From Ramlibacter henchirensis (GTDB lineage: Bacteria; Pseudomonadota; Gammaproteobacteria; Burkholderiales; Burkholderiaceae_C), in assembly GCF_004682015.1 (NCBI RefSeq), contig NZ_SMLM01000003.1, positions 372,001 to 436,000 on the forward strand: a stretch of DNA of 64,000 nucleotides, in the 5' to 3' direction. A program made the translations under genes and the position numbers. Shown one piece after another: positions 35,973-45,653 of this stretch. Position 1 is the stretch's first letter. Each line of letters begins with the position of its first letter. The notes beneath the pieces are model-generated. The model saw nothing but the letters and a program-made list of their open reading frames with translations. It did no database searches and was not told the origin of the DNA.

Positions 35973-36610
35973 ACAAGTTCGCGTTTCTTCTTCTCGCTTG
36001 CGTGGCCGTGCCGGCCTGGGCACAGCCGGGCGACGTCGCGGCCCAGCGCGCGCAGATCGCCGCCGAGCGCAGCCGGGCCGAAGCCGAGTTCGAGCAGGCG
36101 CACAAGGCCTGCTACCAGAAGTTCGCCGTCAACGACTGCATCTCCGATGCACGAGCCACACTGCGCCAGGTTCTCGCCGGCCTGCGCCAGCAGGAACTGG
36201 CGCTCAATGACGCGGAGAGGCGGCGCCGTGCGGCCGAGCGGATGCGCGAGATCGAATCGCGCTCGGCTGGGCGAGAGGGCGGAGCGGAGCCCGGGGGGCA
36301 GCAAGCGCAGCAGCGCGCACCACAAGAGACGCAGCAGGAAACGCAGCAGGACACCGAGCGCGGCTCCAGGGTGCGCGACACGGCCAAGGCGGCTCCGCCG
36401 CAACGCGCCGCCTCCGCACAGGCGCCAAAGCCTCGCCGTGCCGCCCAGGCGCCGCGCACGCCCAAGCCGGTCGAACGTCCCGACACCGAAGAGAACGAGC
36501 GCCGCTACAACGAGCGGCTGCAGCAGGCCCAGGAGCACAGGGCCAAGGTGGAAAAGCGCGCCGCCCAGTCCGGCAACAAGGACGTGAAGCCGCTGCCCGT
36601 GCCGCCCTGA
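35969..36610 (+). CDS. Secreted coiled-coil protein of unknown function, coupled to zapE
   Basis: 213 aa. The ATG overlaps the zapE stop (ATGA). A signal peptide ends at about residue 18 (AVPAWAQ). Residues about 20-95 are an Ala/Arg/Glu-rich helix, likely a coiled coil, with two cysteines in KACYQKFAVNDCISDAR that may form a periplasmic disulfide. The rest is low-complexity Gln/Arg/Pro-rich with a second charged helix near the end. I do not recognise a named domain. Its coupling to zapE suggests an envelope or division role, but that is only positional. Confidence 0.75.
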   Translation: MNKFAFLLLACVAVPAWAQPGDVAAQRAQIAAERSRAEAEFEQAHKACYQKFAVNDCISDARATLRQVLAGLRQQELALNDAERRRRAAERMREIESRSAGREGGAEPGGQQAQQRAPQETQQETQQDTERGSRVRDTAKAAPPQRAASAQAPKPRRAAQAPRTPKPVERPDTEENERRYNERLQQAQEHRAKVEKRAAQSGNKDVKPLPVPP

Positions 36611-36619
36611 GCCTCGCGT

Positions 36620-36636
36620 GAGCGGGCGGCCCGCTC
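36620..36636. other. Hairpin at the convergent gene junction
   Basis: GAGCGGG-CGG-CCCGCTC, a 7-bp stem, lies between the convergent stops and overlaps the last two bases of the phosphatase stop codon. There is no T-tract on either strand, so it is not a classical terminator, though it may help define 3' ends. Confidence 0.4.
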
Positions 36637-37396
36637 AGCCCTCCAGCGGCTCCAGCTTGACGATCACGAGCGACAGGTTGTCGCCGCCGCCGCGGGCGCG
36701 CGAGCGCGCCTTCTCGATCAGGAACTCGCTGGCCTCGCGCGGCGAGAGCGACGAAAGCACCGAACCGAGTTCGTTGGGGCTGAAGTAGTGCCACACGCCG
36801 TCGCTGCAGGCCATGAGCACGTCGCCGGGGCGCAGCTGGTCCACGTGGTGCAGTGTGGCCGGCGGATCGTCTTCCGCCCCCAGGCAGCCCATGAGGATGT
36901 TGGACTGCGGGTGGACGTTGGCCTCTTCCTCGGTGAGCTGTCCCGCTTCCACCAGCGTCTGCACGTAGGAGTGGTCGAGAGTGCGCTTGACCAGGTTGCC
37001 GCCGTGGAAGTGGTAGATGCGCGAATCGCCCGCATGCACCCAGTGGCAGTCGCCCGCCGGGTTGATGAGGAACGCGGCGATGGTGCTGTGCGGCTCCTGC
37101 TCCGCGGCAATCGCTGTGAGCTTGATGACGAGGTGCGCCTCCTGCACCACCTGCTTGAGCAGCACGCCGGCGTCGTCGTGGTCGGGCGAGTAGCGCTCGA
37201 ACAGCTGGCGCGCCGTGAGCATCACCTGGTCGGATGCCTTGCGGCCGCCGCTGCGGCCGCCCATGCCGTCGGCCACCACCGCGAGCACGCAACCGCTCAT
37301 TCGGGGATGGGCGATCAGGGCGACCTGGTCCTGCTGGTATTCGCGGTCACCCTTGTGGATGCCCGTCGCTGCGGTGAGTCGGTAGCCTTTGCCCAT
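36635..37396 (-). CDS. PP2C-family Ser/Thr protein phosphatase
   Basis: 253 aa. It has the metal-binding motifs GDREYQQDQ (about 16-24), VVADGMGGRSGG (Asp43), a central AGDSR and SDGVW, with a C-terminal GGDNLSLVIVKL. This is the Stp1-type soluble phosphatase that dephosphorylates Ser/Thr in a Mn-dependent way. No Hanks-type kinase is next to it, which is the usual partner; one would be expected elsewhere in the genome. Confidence 0.93.
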   Translation of the reverse strand: MGKGYRLTAATGIHKGDREYQQDQVALIAHPRMSGCVLAVVADGMGGRSGGRKASDQVMLTARQLFERYSPDHDDAGVLLKQVVQEAHLVIKLTAIAAEQEPHSTIAAFLINPAGDCHWVHAGDSRIYHFHGGNLVKRTLDHSYVQTLVEAGQLTEEEANVHPQSNILMGCLGAEDDPPATLHHVDQLRPGDVLMACSDGVWHYFSPNELGSVLSSLSPREASEFLIEKARSRARGGGDNLSLVIVKLEPLEG

Positions 37397-37509
37397 GCTT
37401 GGCGAGTGCGCGCCGGGAAAGCGTCGCGCCCTCGATAATTGACTGCGGAGCGCGTATTATCGTTTGATCCTGTGGAGTTCCCGCTCCGCCGAGCCGCCCC
37501 CCATTCGTC

Positions 37510-37713
37510 GTGGAATCCAACCTGCACTCGCCCGAGCGGCGCCTGATCGAGCTGCGCATCGAACATGCCGATCTCAACGCCCTCATCGACGCCGCCGCGC
37601 GCGAGCAGCCCCTGGACGAACTCACGTTGCGCCGCCTCAAGAAACGCCGCCTGGCCCTGCGCGACCTGATCGCCCATCTCGAGCTGGAGCTGGATCCCAA
37701 GGAACCCGCCTGA
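37510..37713 (+). CDS. DUF465/YdcH-family small helical protein
   Basis: 67 aa with a GTG start. It is predicted to be two antiparallel helices: SPERRLIELRIEHADLNALID, then DELTLRRLKKRRLALRDLIA. The LKKRRLxLRD segment is the DUF465 signature. The function of the family is unknown. It lies 10 bases before the DinG-like helicase gene and is probably cotranscribed. Confidence 0.85.
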   Translation: MESNLHSPERRLIELRIEHADLNALIDAAAREQPLDELTLRRLKKRRLALRDLIAHLELELDPKEPA

Positions 37714-37723
37714 AACTGCCCCG

Positions 37724-39775
37724 ATGACGTTGACTGATGCGGTCCGCCGGGCCTTCGCGGCCGACGGCGCCCTGCCGCGCGCGGCCGATTCCTTCCGGCC
37801 GCGAGCCGCCCAGACCGAGATGGCCCTGGCCGTCGCCCGCACGATCGAAGAAGGCGGCGCGCTCGTCGTCGAGGCGGGCACCGGCGTGGGCAAGACCTTC
37901 TCCTACCTCGTCCCGGCGCTGCTCTCGGGCGACCGGGTGCTGCTGTCGACCGCCACCAAGACCCTGCAGGACCAGCTGTTCGGGCGCGACCTGCCGCGGC
38001 TGGTCGAGGCGCTCGGGCTGCCCGTGCGCACCGCGCTGCTCAAGGGGCGCGGCAGCTACCTGTGCCTGCACCGGATGGAGCTGGCGCGTCGCGATCCGGG
38101 CGCGGGCGACCGCGGCATCGCCGCCGCGCTGGCCCGCGTGGAGCAATGGGCTCAGGCCACCCGCAGCGGCGATCTGGCCGAGCTGCCGGGGCTGGACGAA
38201 CGCTCACCGGTGATCCCGCTGGTCACCTCGACGCGAGACAACTGCCTGGGCGCGCAGTGCCCGAAGTTCCGCGAGTGCCACGTGAACCGCGCGCGTCGCG
38301 AAGCGCTCGCGGCCGACGTCGTCGTGGTGAACCACCACCTGTTCTTCGCCGACCTGGCCGTGCGCGAATCGGGCATGGCCGAACTGCTGCCCACGGTGCG
38401 CGTGGCGGTCTTCGACGAAGCGCACCAGTTGAACGAAACCGGCGTGCAGTTCCTCGGCGCGCAGCTGGGCACCGGACAGCTGCTGGACTTCACGCGCGAC
38501 TTGCTGGCGGCCGGCCTGCAGCTGGCCCGCGGGCTCGCCCCGTGGCATGAAGTCGCCGCGGCGCTCGACCGCGCCGCGCGCGAACTGCGGCTGGTGGTGG
38601 GACGCTCGACGGCCGGCAGCCGCCTGCGCTGGACCGGCGCCGCGCCGGAAGGCGTGCCGCAGCACGCCTGGCAGGACGCATTGGCCGACGTGGAGGTTGC
38701 ATGCGAAGACGCGATGGAGGCCTTGGCCACCGTGAGCGAGATCGCGCCCGACTTCGTGCGGCTGCACGAGCGCGCCGCGACCCTGGCCCAGCGCAGCGGC
38801 CGCTTCCTCGCCGAGGCCGCGCCGGATGCCGTGCGCTGGGTCGACGTGGGCCAGCAGCTGCGGCTGGTGGAGTCGCCGCTGGACATCGCGCAGGCGGTGC
38901 GCACGAAGCTGCTCAAGGCTGATCCCCCAACGGCGAAGGGCACCGACGACGAGCCGGGGCGCGAGCCGGTGGAGCAGGGCGGCCGCGCCTGGATCTTCAC
39001 TTCGGCCACGCTGGGCGATGACGCGCGCCTGCGATGGTTCACCGAGCCCTGCGGGCTGGACGACGCCGAGGTCTTGAAGGTCGGCAGCCCGTTCGACTAT
39101 CCCGCGCAGGCGGCGCTCTACCTTCCGCGCGACCTGCCCAAGCCCAACGATCCCGGCCACAGCCCGGCGGTGGCGCGGCTTGCTGCGCAGGCAGCCCAGG
39201 GCCTGGGTGGCCGCACGATGGTGCTCACGACCACTCTGCGCGCACTGCGAGGCATCGGCGAAGAGCTGCAGCGGCGATTCCAGGGCTCGATGGAGCTCGA
39301 AGTGCTGGTCCAGGGCCAATGGCCCAAGCGCCGCCTGATCGAGCGATTCCGCGAAGGCGCCGGCCCCGGCCGGCCGGGCTGCCTGCTGGTGGCCTCGGCC
39401 TCCTTCTGGGAAGGCGTGGACGTGCCCGGTGACGCTCTCGAACTCGTGGTGATCGACAAGCTGCCTTTCCCACCGCCCGGCGATCCGCTGGTGGAAGCGC
39501 GTTCGCAGCGGCTGCAATCGCAAGGCCGCAATCCGTTCAACGACTACTTCGTCCCCGAAGCGGCGGTGGCGCTCAAGCAGGGCGCAGGCCGCCTGATCCG
39601 CAGCGAGACGGATCGCGGCGTGCTGGTGGTGTGCGACACGCGCCTGGCGCAGATGGGTTATGGGCGGCGGCTGCTGGCGGCGATGCCGCCGATGCGGCGG
39701 CTGTCGTCGCCGGAGGAATTCGAGGAGGCACTCGAGGCGCTGGGGGCGGCGCGGACTTCAGCCGCGGCGGCCTGA
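37724..39775 (+). CDS. DinG/YoaA-type ATP-dependent DNA helicase
   Basis: 683 aa, XPD-like superfamily 2. It has a Q-motif-like RAAQTEM (27-33), Walker A EAGTGVGKT (50-58), an Fe-S cluster region with Cys114, Cys174, Cys179 and Cys185, and DEAH at 231-234. The C-terminal domain has SASFWEGVDVPGD and the QGAGRLIRSETDRGV motif VI. The four cysteines are all present, so a 4Fe-4S cluster is expected. It unwinds 5'-3' and probably acts in DNA repair or replication-fork rescue. The size fits YoaA or DinG and I cannot separate them. Confidence 0.92.
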   Translation: MTLTDAVRRAFAADGALPRAADSFRPRAAQTEMALAVARTIEEGGALVVEAGTGVGKTFSYLVPALLSGDRVLLSTATKTLQDQLFGRDLPRLVEALGLPVRTALLKGRGSYLCLHRMELARRDPGAGDRGIAAALARVEQWAQATRSGDLAELPGLDERSPVIPLVTSTRDNCLGAQCPKFRECHVNRARREALAADVVVVNHHLFFADLAVRESGMAELLPTVRVAVFDEAHQLNETGVQFLGAQLGTGQLLDFTRDLLAAGLQLARGLAPWHEVAAALDRAARELRLVVGRSTAGSRLRWTGAAPEGVPQHAWQDALADVEVACEDAMEALATVSEIAPDFVRLHERAATLAQRSGRFLAEAAPDAVRWVDVGQQLRLVESPLDIAQAVRTKLLKADPPTAKGTDDEPGREPVEQGGRAWIFTSATLGDDARLRWFTEPCGLDDAEVLKVGSPFDYPAQAALYLPRDLPKPNDPGHSPAVARLAAQAAQGLGGRTMVLTTTLRALRGIGEELQRRFQGSMELEVLVQGQWPKRRLIERFREGAGPGRPGCLLVASASFWEGVDVPGDALELVVIDKLPFPPPGDPLVEARSQRLQSQGRNPFNDYFVPEAAVALKQGAGRLIRSETDRGVLVVCDTRLAQMGYGRRLLAAMPPMRRLSSPEEFEEALEALGAARTSAAAA

Positions 39776-39780
39776 GGGCG

Positions 39781-40575
39781 TCACCAGAACTGCCACCAGG
39801 ACTTGCCGTTGCCGGCCTTGTAGCCCCGGGTCAGGTACTCGCTCTGCGGATACGTCTTCTCAAGCACGCGCCGGCTGTCATCGCGCAGCTGGGTCATGCC
39901 GAGCGCGTCGTACGAACGCACCAGGATGTACAGCGCCTCCTCCAGCGCGGGCACGTCGCGGTAGTCGGCCAGCGCAGCCTGCGCGCGGTTGATCGCGGCC
40001 ACGTAGGCGCCGCGGGAGAAGTAGTAGCGCGCCACGTGCACCTCGGACTGGGCCAGCGAGTTGACGATGTACGTCATGCGGGCCCGCGCATCGGGCGTGT
40101 AGCGCGAATCCGGAAAACGGGCGACCAGTTCCTTGAAGGATTCGAAGGATTCCTTGGCCGCCTTCTGGTCACGCTCGGACAGGTCCTGCCGCGACAGCCA
40201 CGAGAACATGCCGAGGTTGTCGTTGAAGTTGACCAGTCCCTTGAGGTACAGCGCGTAATCGACAGCGGGGCTGGCCGGGTGCAGCTTCATGAAGCGGTCG
40301 AGCGTCGCGATGGCCTGGGCCTGCTCGCCGGCCTTGTAGTGCGCGTAGGCTTTCTCCAGCTGGGCCTGCTGGGCCAGCGGCGTGCCGGCCGCGCGGCCTT
40401 CGAGCTTCTCGAACAGCGGAACCGCTTTCTCGTACGAGCCGGCGTTCATCTCGTCGCGGGCTTCGGCGTAGATCCGGTTCGGGCTCATCGTGGCCGTGCG
40501 GTCCTCGCTCACCGAAGCGCAGCCGGCCAGCAGAAGGGCCGCCACCGCGACACCGGATAATTTCGCTCGAAGCAT
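39781..40575 (-). CDS. bamD: Outer membrane assembly lipoprotein BamD
   Basis: 264 aa. A lipoprotein signal with lipobox LLAGC puts lipidated Cys19 at the mature N-terminus. Five TPR-like repeats follow, with the characteristic YAEARDEMNAGSYEKAVPLFEKL and HPASPAVDYALYLKGLVNF. BamD is the essential partner of BamA in beta-barrel insertion. The ATG at 40575 leaves a perfect TATAAT 34-39 bases upstream. It is divergent from rluD. Confidence 0.95.
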   Translation of the reverse strand: MLRAKLSGVAVAALLLAGCASVSEDRTATMSPNRIYAEARDEMNAGSYEKAVPLFEKLEGRAAGTPLAQQAQLEKAYAHYKAGEQAQAIATLDRFMKLHPASPAVDYALYLKGLVNFNDNLGMFSWLSRQDLSERDQKAAKESFESFKELVARFPDSRYTPDARARMTYIVNSLAQSEVHVARYYFSRGAYVAAINRAQAALADYRDVPALEEALYILVRSYDALGMTQLRDDSRRVLEKTYPQSEYLTRGYKAGNGKSWWQFW

Positions 40576-40590
40576 CACGCGCAGACCTTC

Positions 40591-41676
40591 TTGAAACAGG
40601 GCCGGACGATTATAGAAGCGGGCCTTTCTCCCGACGCCTCGCCGCTGCCGCCGGACGAGGAGGGCGAAAGCGAACCTGCGTCCGAGCTGCGGCAGCTCGT
40701 CGTCGACGAGGAGCGGCACGGCCGCCGGCTGGACCAGGCGCTGGCCGAGCTGGTGCCCGAGTTCTCGCGCAATTACCTGCAGCAGCTGGTCAACGGTGGC
40801 GCGGTCGCACTGAACGGCCGCCGTGCTGCGCGGCCCGCGCACCGCGTCAAGGCGGGGGACGCGATCGCGATCGAACTGCGGCCCACGCCGCAGAGCCTGG
40901 CATTCCGGCCCGAGCCGATGCCGCTGTCCGTGGTGCACGAAGACGAGCACCTGCTGGTGATCGACAAGCCGCCAGGCCTGGTGGTGCATCCCGCGCCGGG
41001 CAACTGGACCGGCACGCTGCTCAATGGCCTGCTGGCGCGTGACGAGCGTGCGGGGCTGCTGCCTCGCGCGGGCATCGTGCACCGGCTGGACAAGGACACC
41101 AGCGGCCTGATGGTGGTGGCGCGCACGCGCGCAGCGATGGACGCACTGGTGCGGGCGATCGCGGCGCGCGCGGTCGCGCGGCAGTACATCGCGATCGCGC
41201 ATCGCCGCTGGAGCGGGCCCCCGACCCGCGTGGTCGATGCGCCGATCGGGCGCGACCCGCGCAACCGGCTGCGGATGGCAGTCGTCGGCGCGGCGGACCC
41301 CGGCAAGGCCGCGATGACGACCTTCGAGCTCCTCGACACCGCGCAGGAGGCCTGCCTAGTGCGCGCGAGCCTGCACACCGGCCGCACCCACCAGATCCGC
41401 GTGCACATGGCGCACCTGGGTCATCCGCTGGTGGGCGATGCCCTCTACGGCGGCAGCGTGGACGGCGGCCTGGGGCGGCAGGCGCTGCATGCGTTCCGCC
41501 TCGCTTTCGCGCATCCTTTCACGGGCGAGGCGCTGGACTTCGCGTCGGCGCTTCCTGCCGACCTCGTGCATGGGCTTTCGCTCTGGGGGCTGCGTTACAA
41601 TCCGGCTCCAGCGATGGCCCCCCATGCCACGCCTGCCGGTCCAGCCGCGCAGCCTGCGCAAGGCCCCCGGCGATGA
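40591..41676 (+). CDS. rluD: 23S rRNA pseudouridine synthase RluD
   Basis: 361 aa if the TTG at 40591 is the start. It makes pseudouridines in helix 69 of 23S rRNA. An S4 domain (about 36-95) and the catalytic GIVHRLDKDTSGL (Asp167) are clear, with HTGRTHQIRVHMAHLGHPLVGD in the C-terminal part. The start is uncertain: there is no ATG or GTG before the S4 domain, and the TTG lies on the wrong side of the bamD -10 hexamer, which would put promoter DNA inside the coding region. A leaderless or other rare start a little downstream is possible. Confidence 0.88.
   Translation: MKQGRTIIEAGLSPDASPLPPDEEGESEPASELRQLVVDEERHGRRLDQALAELVPEFSRNYLQQLVNGGAVALNGRRAARPAHRVKAGDAIAIELRPTPQSLAFRPEPMPLSVVHEDEHLLVIDKPPGLVVHPAPGNWTGTLLNGLLARDERAGLLPRAGIVHRLDKDTSGLMVVARTRAAMDALVRAIAARAVARQYIAIAHRRWSGPPTRVVDAPIGRDPRNRLRMAVVGAADPGKAAMTTFELLDTAQEACLVRASLHTGRTHQIRVHMAHLGHPLVGDALYGGSVDGGLGRQALHAFRLAFAHPFTGEALDFASALPADLVHGLSLWGLRYNPAPAMAPHATPAGPAAQPAQGPRR
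40609..40614 (-). promoter_or_regulatory. bamD -10 element
   Basis: A perfect TATAAT on the minus strand, its near end 34 bases upstream of the bamD ATG, followed by CGTCCGG. The -35 region is weak. It falls within the first codons of rluD as annotated. Confidence 0.55.
41596..41601 (+). promoter_or_regulatory. -10-like hexamer inside the rluD 3' end
   Basis: TACAAT followed by CCGGCTCC, within the last part of rluD and 147 bases before scpB. It may give scpB its own promoter. Confidence 0.35.
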
Positions 41677-41748
41677 CGCCGCCCAGCCCACATGGGCCCA
41701 TGACTGGAGCGCCGCCGGCGCCCGATCCAGCCAGGAAGTAGCAAGAAG

Positions 41749-42462
41749 ATGAATACCGCGGATGCCAAGCGCGTCCTCGAAACCGCGCTGATCTGTTCGC
41801 CGCAGCCGCTGCCGCTGCGCGAACTGCGCGTGCTGTTCAACGACGAACTGGGCGCCGACACTGTCAGGTCCCTGCTGGAAGACCTGCAGCACGACTGGGC
41901 CCAGCGCGGCGTCGAACTGGTCTGCGTGGCCAGCGGCTGGCGTTTCCAGAGCCGCCCCGAGATGCGCGAGTACCTGGACCGGCTGCACCCGGAGAAGCCT
42001 CCCCGCTACACCCGGGCGGCGCTCGAGACGCTGGCCATCATCGCGTACCGCCAGCCCGTGACGCGCGGCGACATGGAAGACATCCGCGGCGTCACCATCA
42101 ACACGCAGATCCTCAAGCAGCTCGAGGACCGCGGCTGGGTCGAGGTGATCGGCCATCGCGAGGCGGCCGGCCGCCCGGCGCTCTATGCCACCACGCGGCA
42201 GTTCCTCGACGACCTGGGCCTCGGCTCCCTCGACCAGCTGCCCATGCTGGAGTCGCCCTCGCAGCAGGTCGCCGCGCTCGCCGGCCTGGCCGGCGCGGCC
42301 GACGATGCGGTCCAGCCAGACCTCGCCATCGACTCGCAGGATGCACGCGGCGACGCCGCCGGCGAACATGCGCAATCCCCCGAAGCCGCTTCCTCCCATT
42401 CCCCTTCCGATGAAGTCCCGCCGGCCGATGCCGGCGATGCGGCCCCCGCCGCGCTGACCTGA
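41749..42462 (+). CDS. scpB: Segregation and condensation protein B
   Basis: 237 aa. Two winged-helix domains: the first starts [17 protein letters not shown], the second has [29 protein letters not shown], a strong ScpB signature, then [25 protein letters not shown]. It works with SMC and ScpA in chromosome compaction. No scpA is adjacent. The C-terminal 60 residues are an acidic, low-complexity extension. It lies 10 bases before rluB. Confidence 0.94.
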   Translation: MNTADAKRVLETALICSPQPLPLRELRVLFNDELGADTVRSLLEDLQHDWAQRGVELVCVASGWRFQSRPEMREYLDRLHPEKPPRYTRAALETLAIIAYRQPVTRGDMEDIRGVTINTQILKQLEDRGWVEVIGHREAAGRPALYATTRQFLDDLGLGSLDQLPMLESPSQQVAALAGLAGAADDAVQPDLAIDSQDARGDAAGEHAQSPEAASSHSPSDEVPPADAGDAAPAALT

Positions 42463-42472
42463 AGTCCCCCGC

Positions 42473-43915
42473 ATGAACCCCACCGACCAGCCCGCCACGG
42501 CCGACGAGGCCCCTCCCCCGGAAGACCAGGAACAGGCGGCGCGGCAGGCCGCGACCGAAGGCGCGGCGCTCCCGCAGGACCCGGTGGAAGCTCGCCAGCG
42601 CGATCCGGAGGACCTTCGGGACGAGGGCGAAGAGGCCGACGACGAGGACGCCGACGACCTGCAGCCCCAGGGGCGCCGCGAGCGGCCCGCTCCGCTGCCG
42701 CCGGCCGAGCCGATCCGCTTCGAGGACGTGGTCTCGGGCCGCTTCGACGAGCAGGAGACCAGCGCGGAGACCGGGCCGCCCAAGCGCGTGCTGGCGCCGC
42801 AGGCCGAGACGCCCAAGCTGCACAAGGTGCTGGCCCAGGCCGGCCTGGGCTCGCGCCTGGAGATGGAACAGCTGATCATGGAAGGGCGCATCTCGGTCAA
42901 CAACGAGCCCGCCCACATCGGCCAGCGCATCCAGTGGGGCGACCAGATCAAGGTCAACGGCAAGCCGATCAAGGTCCGCATCGCGCCGCCGCCGGCCCGC
43001 GTGATCGCGTACCACAAGCCCGTGGGCGAAGTGGTCACGCATGACGATCCGCAGAACCGCCCCACCGTATTCCGCAAGCTGCCGCGGCTGCAGCAGGGCA
43101 AGTGGCAGTCGGTCGGACGGCTGGACCTGAACACCGAAGGCCTGCTGCTGTTCACGAATTCCGGCGAACTGGCCAACCGTCTGATGCACCCTCGCTTCGG
43201 CCTGGAGCGCGAATACGCGGTGCGCGTGCTGGGCGCGCTGTCGGACGAGGAGAAGCAGCGGCTGCTGGAAGGCATCGAGCTGGACGACGGCAAGGCCCAG
43301 TTCGGCGCGATCGAGGATGGCGGCGGCGAGGGCGCCAACACCTGGTACCGCGTGACGATCTCCGAAGGCCGCAACCGCGAGGTGCGCCGGCTGTTCGAGG
43401 CGCTCGGCCATGCGGTCAGCCGCCTGATCCGCATCCGTTACGGCGCGATGGTGCTGCCGCGCGGTTTGAAGCGCGGCGCCTGGCTGGAGCTGGACGAGCG
43501 CGACATCCGGGCGCTTACGCAGGCTTCCGGCGGGCCGCTCTCGAGCGAGCGCGCGCAGGGTGAGGGGGACGCCAAGTCCCGCAACAACCGCAGGCGCGGC
43601 AACCGCGGCGGCGGCCCGCGGCCCGACGGCGCGAACCGGGGCAACGGCCAGCCCGGCGGCAAGGGCGGCCAACCCCAGCAGCAGCAGCGCCGGTCCAAGG
43701 ACCGCACGGGCGGAGGCGGCGGCAATTCGCAGCCCGATCCGATGAAGACCTCCTTCGGCTACATCGGCGCGGACAGCTTCATGCGGCAGCGCCAGGGGCC
43801 GGGCGGCGGTGGCGGCGGACAACGCCGCGGCGGCGGAGGGGGTGCTGGGGGCGGTGGGGGCGGTGGTGGCTCCGGCGGCCAGCGCCGGGGCGGCGGCGGC
43901 CGCGGCGGCCGCTGA
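42473..43915 (+). CDS. rluB: 23S rRNA pseudouridine synthase RluB with Gly-rich tail
   Basis: 480 aa. An acidic N-terminal extension (about 1-105) is followed by an S4 domain (about 113-165, [20 protein letters not shown]), the catalytic [18 protein letters not shown] (Asp218) and [15 protein letters not shown]. The last 110 residues are Arg/Gly/Gln-rich, ending in near-continuous Gly runs with RGG. Such tails occur in betaproteobacterial RluB and probably bind RNA. The enzyme modifies U2605 of 23S rRNA in E. coli. Confidence 0.93.
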   Translation: MNPTDQPATADEAPPPEDQEQAARQAATEGAALPQDPVEARQRDPEDLRDEGEEADDEDADDLQPQGRRERPAPLPPAEPIRFEDVVSGRFDEQETSAETGPPKRVLAPQAETPKLHKVLAQAGLGSRLEMEQLIMEGRISVNNEPAHIGQRIQWGDQIKVNGKPIKVRIAPPPARVIAYHKPVGEVVTHDDPQNRPTVFRKLPRLQQGKWQSVGRLDLNTEGLLLFTNSGELANRLMHPRFGLEREYAVRVLGALSDEEKQRLLEGIELDDGKAQFGAIEDGGGEGANTWYRVTISEGRNREVRRLFEALGHAVSRLIRIRYGAMVLPRGLKRGAWLELDERDIRALTQASGGPLSSERAQGEGDAKSRNNRRRGNRGGGPRPDGANRGNGQPGGKGGQPQQQQRRSKDRTGGGGGNSQPDPMKTSFGYIGADSFMRQRQGPGGGGGGQRRGGGGGAGGGGGGGGSGGQRRGGGGRGGR

Positions 43916-43954
43916 ACAAGCCCACGCTGCCATGAGGCGGCTTCGCCGGCAGGC

Positions 43955-43960
43955 TAAAAT
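43955..43960 (+). promoter_or_regulatory. -10-like hexamer before ndk
   Basis: TAAAAT followed by ATCGGGCTTT, 84 bases before the ndk start. It resembles the element before hisZ (TAAAAT-CCCGCTTTT). No good -35 was found. Confidence 0.45.
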
Positions 43961-44044
43961 ATCGGGCTTTGCCGAACTTTCGCGCCACGGCACACCCCAA
44001 GCGGCGCGCATTCCTCCACAAAACAATCGACAGGCAGATTCCAA

Positions 44045-44470
44045 ATGGCGATCGAACGCACCCTTTCCATCATCAAGCCGGACGCCGTGGCGAAGAACGT
44101 GATCGGCCAGATCTACGCGCGCTTCGAGGCCGCCGGGCTGAAGATCATTGCCGCCCGGATGGCGCATCTGTCCCGCCAGGAGGCCGAGCAGTTCTACGCC
44201 GTGCACAAGGCGCGCCCCTTCTTCAAGGACCTGGTCGACTTCATGATCTCGGGCCCCGTGATGATCCAGGTGCTGGAAGGCGAGAACGCCATCCTCAAGA
44301 ACCGCGAGCTGATGGGCGCCACCGACCCGAAGAAGGCCGAGAAGGGCACCATCCGCGCCGACTTCGCCGACAGCATCGACGCCAACGCGGTGCACGGCTC
44401 CGACGCCCCCGAAACCGCCAAGGTCGAAGTCTCGTTCTTCTTCCCCGGCATGAACGTCTACTCCCGCTGA
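44045..44470 (+). CDS. ndk: Nucleoside diphosphate kinase
   Basis: 141 aa, the standard length. It transfers phosphate from ATP to other NDPs through phospho-His117 in NAVHGSD. It starts [17 protein letters not shown], as in the whole family. It heads a long same-strand run, with rlmN 16 bases later. Confidence 0.98.
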   Translation: MAIERTLSIIKPDAVAKNVIGQIYARFEAAGLKIIAARMAHLSRQEAEQFYAVHKARPFFKDLVDFMISGPVMIQVLEGENAILKNRELMGATDPKKAEKGTIRADFADSIDANAVHGSDAPETAKVEVSFFFPGMNVYSR

Positions 44471-44486
44471 CGGGAGCCCGCATGCG

Positions 44487-45653
44487 ATGACGGCCAGTCC
44501 TGTTGGCTCCCGGGCCAACCTCCTCGAATTCGACCTCGAAGGGCTGGCCGCGTTCTGCGAAACGCTCGGGGAAAAGCGTTTCCGCGCCACGCAGCTTTTC
44601 CGCTGGATCCACCATCGCGGCGCGCGAGACTTCGACCAGATGAGCGATCTGGCCAAGTCGCTGCGCGAGAAGCTCAAGACCACGGCCTGCATCGAAGGCC
44701 TGCCCGTCCTCTCGCAGCACGAGTCGGCCGACGGCACGATCAAGTGGCTGTTCGACGTGCGCGACGGCAATGCGGTGGAAGCAGTGTTCATCCCGGAGGA
44801 CGACCGCGGCACGCTGTGCGTTTCCTCCCAGGCCGGGTGTGCGGTGGGCTGCCGTTTCTGCTCCACCGGCCACCAGGGCTTCTCGCGCAACCTCACCGCC
44901 GGCGAGATCGTCGCCCAGCTCTGGTTCGCCGAGCACTTCCTGCGCCGCCACCTGGACACGGGCGAGCGGGTCATCTCCAACGTGGTGATGATGGGAATGG
45001 GCGAGCCGCTGCAGAACTATTCGGCGCTCGTACCCGCCCTGCGCGTGATGCTGGACGACCACGGCTACGGCCTGTCGCGCCGCCGCGTGACCGTCTCCAC
45101 GTCGGGTGTCGTGCCGATGATGGACAGACTCGGGCAGGACTGCCCGGTGGCCCTGGCCGTGTCGCTGCACGCGCCGAACGACGACCTGCGCGACAACCTC
45201 GTGCCCCTGAACCGCAAGTACCCGCTGGCCGAACTGCTGGACGCGTGCAACCGGTACCTGGAGCACGCGCCGCGCGACTTCATCACCTTCGAATACTGCA
45301 TGCTCGACGGCGTCAACGACCAGCCGGAGCATGCGCGCCAGCTGATCGAGCTGGTGCGGCACCACGCCGGCCGGGGCGTCAGCTGCAAGCTGAACCTGAT
45401 CCCGTTTAATCCATTTCCCCAGTCCGGGCTGACGCGCTCGCCCAACACCCGTGTTGTCGCGTTCGCGAAATTGCTGAGTGATGCTGGTATCGTCACCACC
45501 GTGCGCAAGACGCGAGGGGACGACATCGACGCTGCCTGCGGCCAGCTCGCCGGCGACGTCAAGGACCGCACCCGCGTGGGCGAACGGATCGCCCAGCAGC
45601 GCACCGTGATGCTGAAACCGGTGCCCGTCGGCGCCGGCGCGAAGGAGACGTGA
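44487..45653 (+). CDS. rlmN: Dual-specificity 23S rRNA/tRNA methyltransferase RlmN
   Basis: 388 aa. It is a radical-SAM enzyme that makes C2-methyladenosine in 23S rRNA and some tRNAs. The 4Fe-4S motif is CAVGCRFC (Cys118, Cys122, Cys125). [13 protein letters not shown] and the C-terminal [13 protein letters not shown] with the methyl-carrying Cys are present. The downstream pilW gene overlaps its stop by 4 nt if started at GTG (GTGA). Confidence 0.97.
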   Translation: MTASPVGSRANLLEFDLEGLAAFCETLGEKRFRATQLFRWIHHRGARDFDQMSDLAKSLREKLKTTACIEGLPVLSQHESADGTIKWLFDVRDGNAVEAVFIPEDDRGTLCVSSQAGCAVGCRFCSTGHQGFSRNLTAGEIVAQLWFAEHFLRRHLDTGERVISNVVMMGMGEPLQNYSALVPALRVMLDDHGYGLSRRRVTVSTSGVVPMMDRLGQDCPVALAVSLHAPNDDLRDNLVPLNRKYPLAELLDACNRYLEHAPRDFITFEYCMLDGVNDQPEHARQLIELVRHHAGRGVSCKLNLIPFNPFPQSGLTRSPNTRVVAFAKLLSDAGIVTTVRKTRGDDIDAACGQLAGDVKDRTRVGERIAQQRTVMLKPVPVGAGAKET

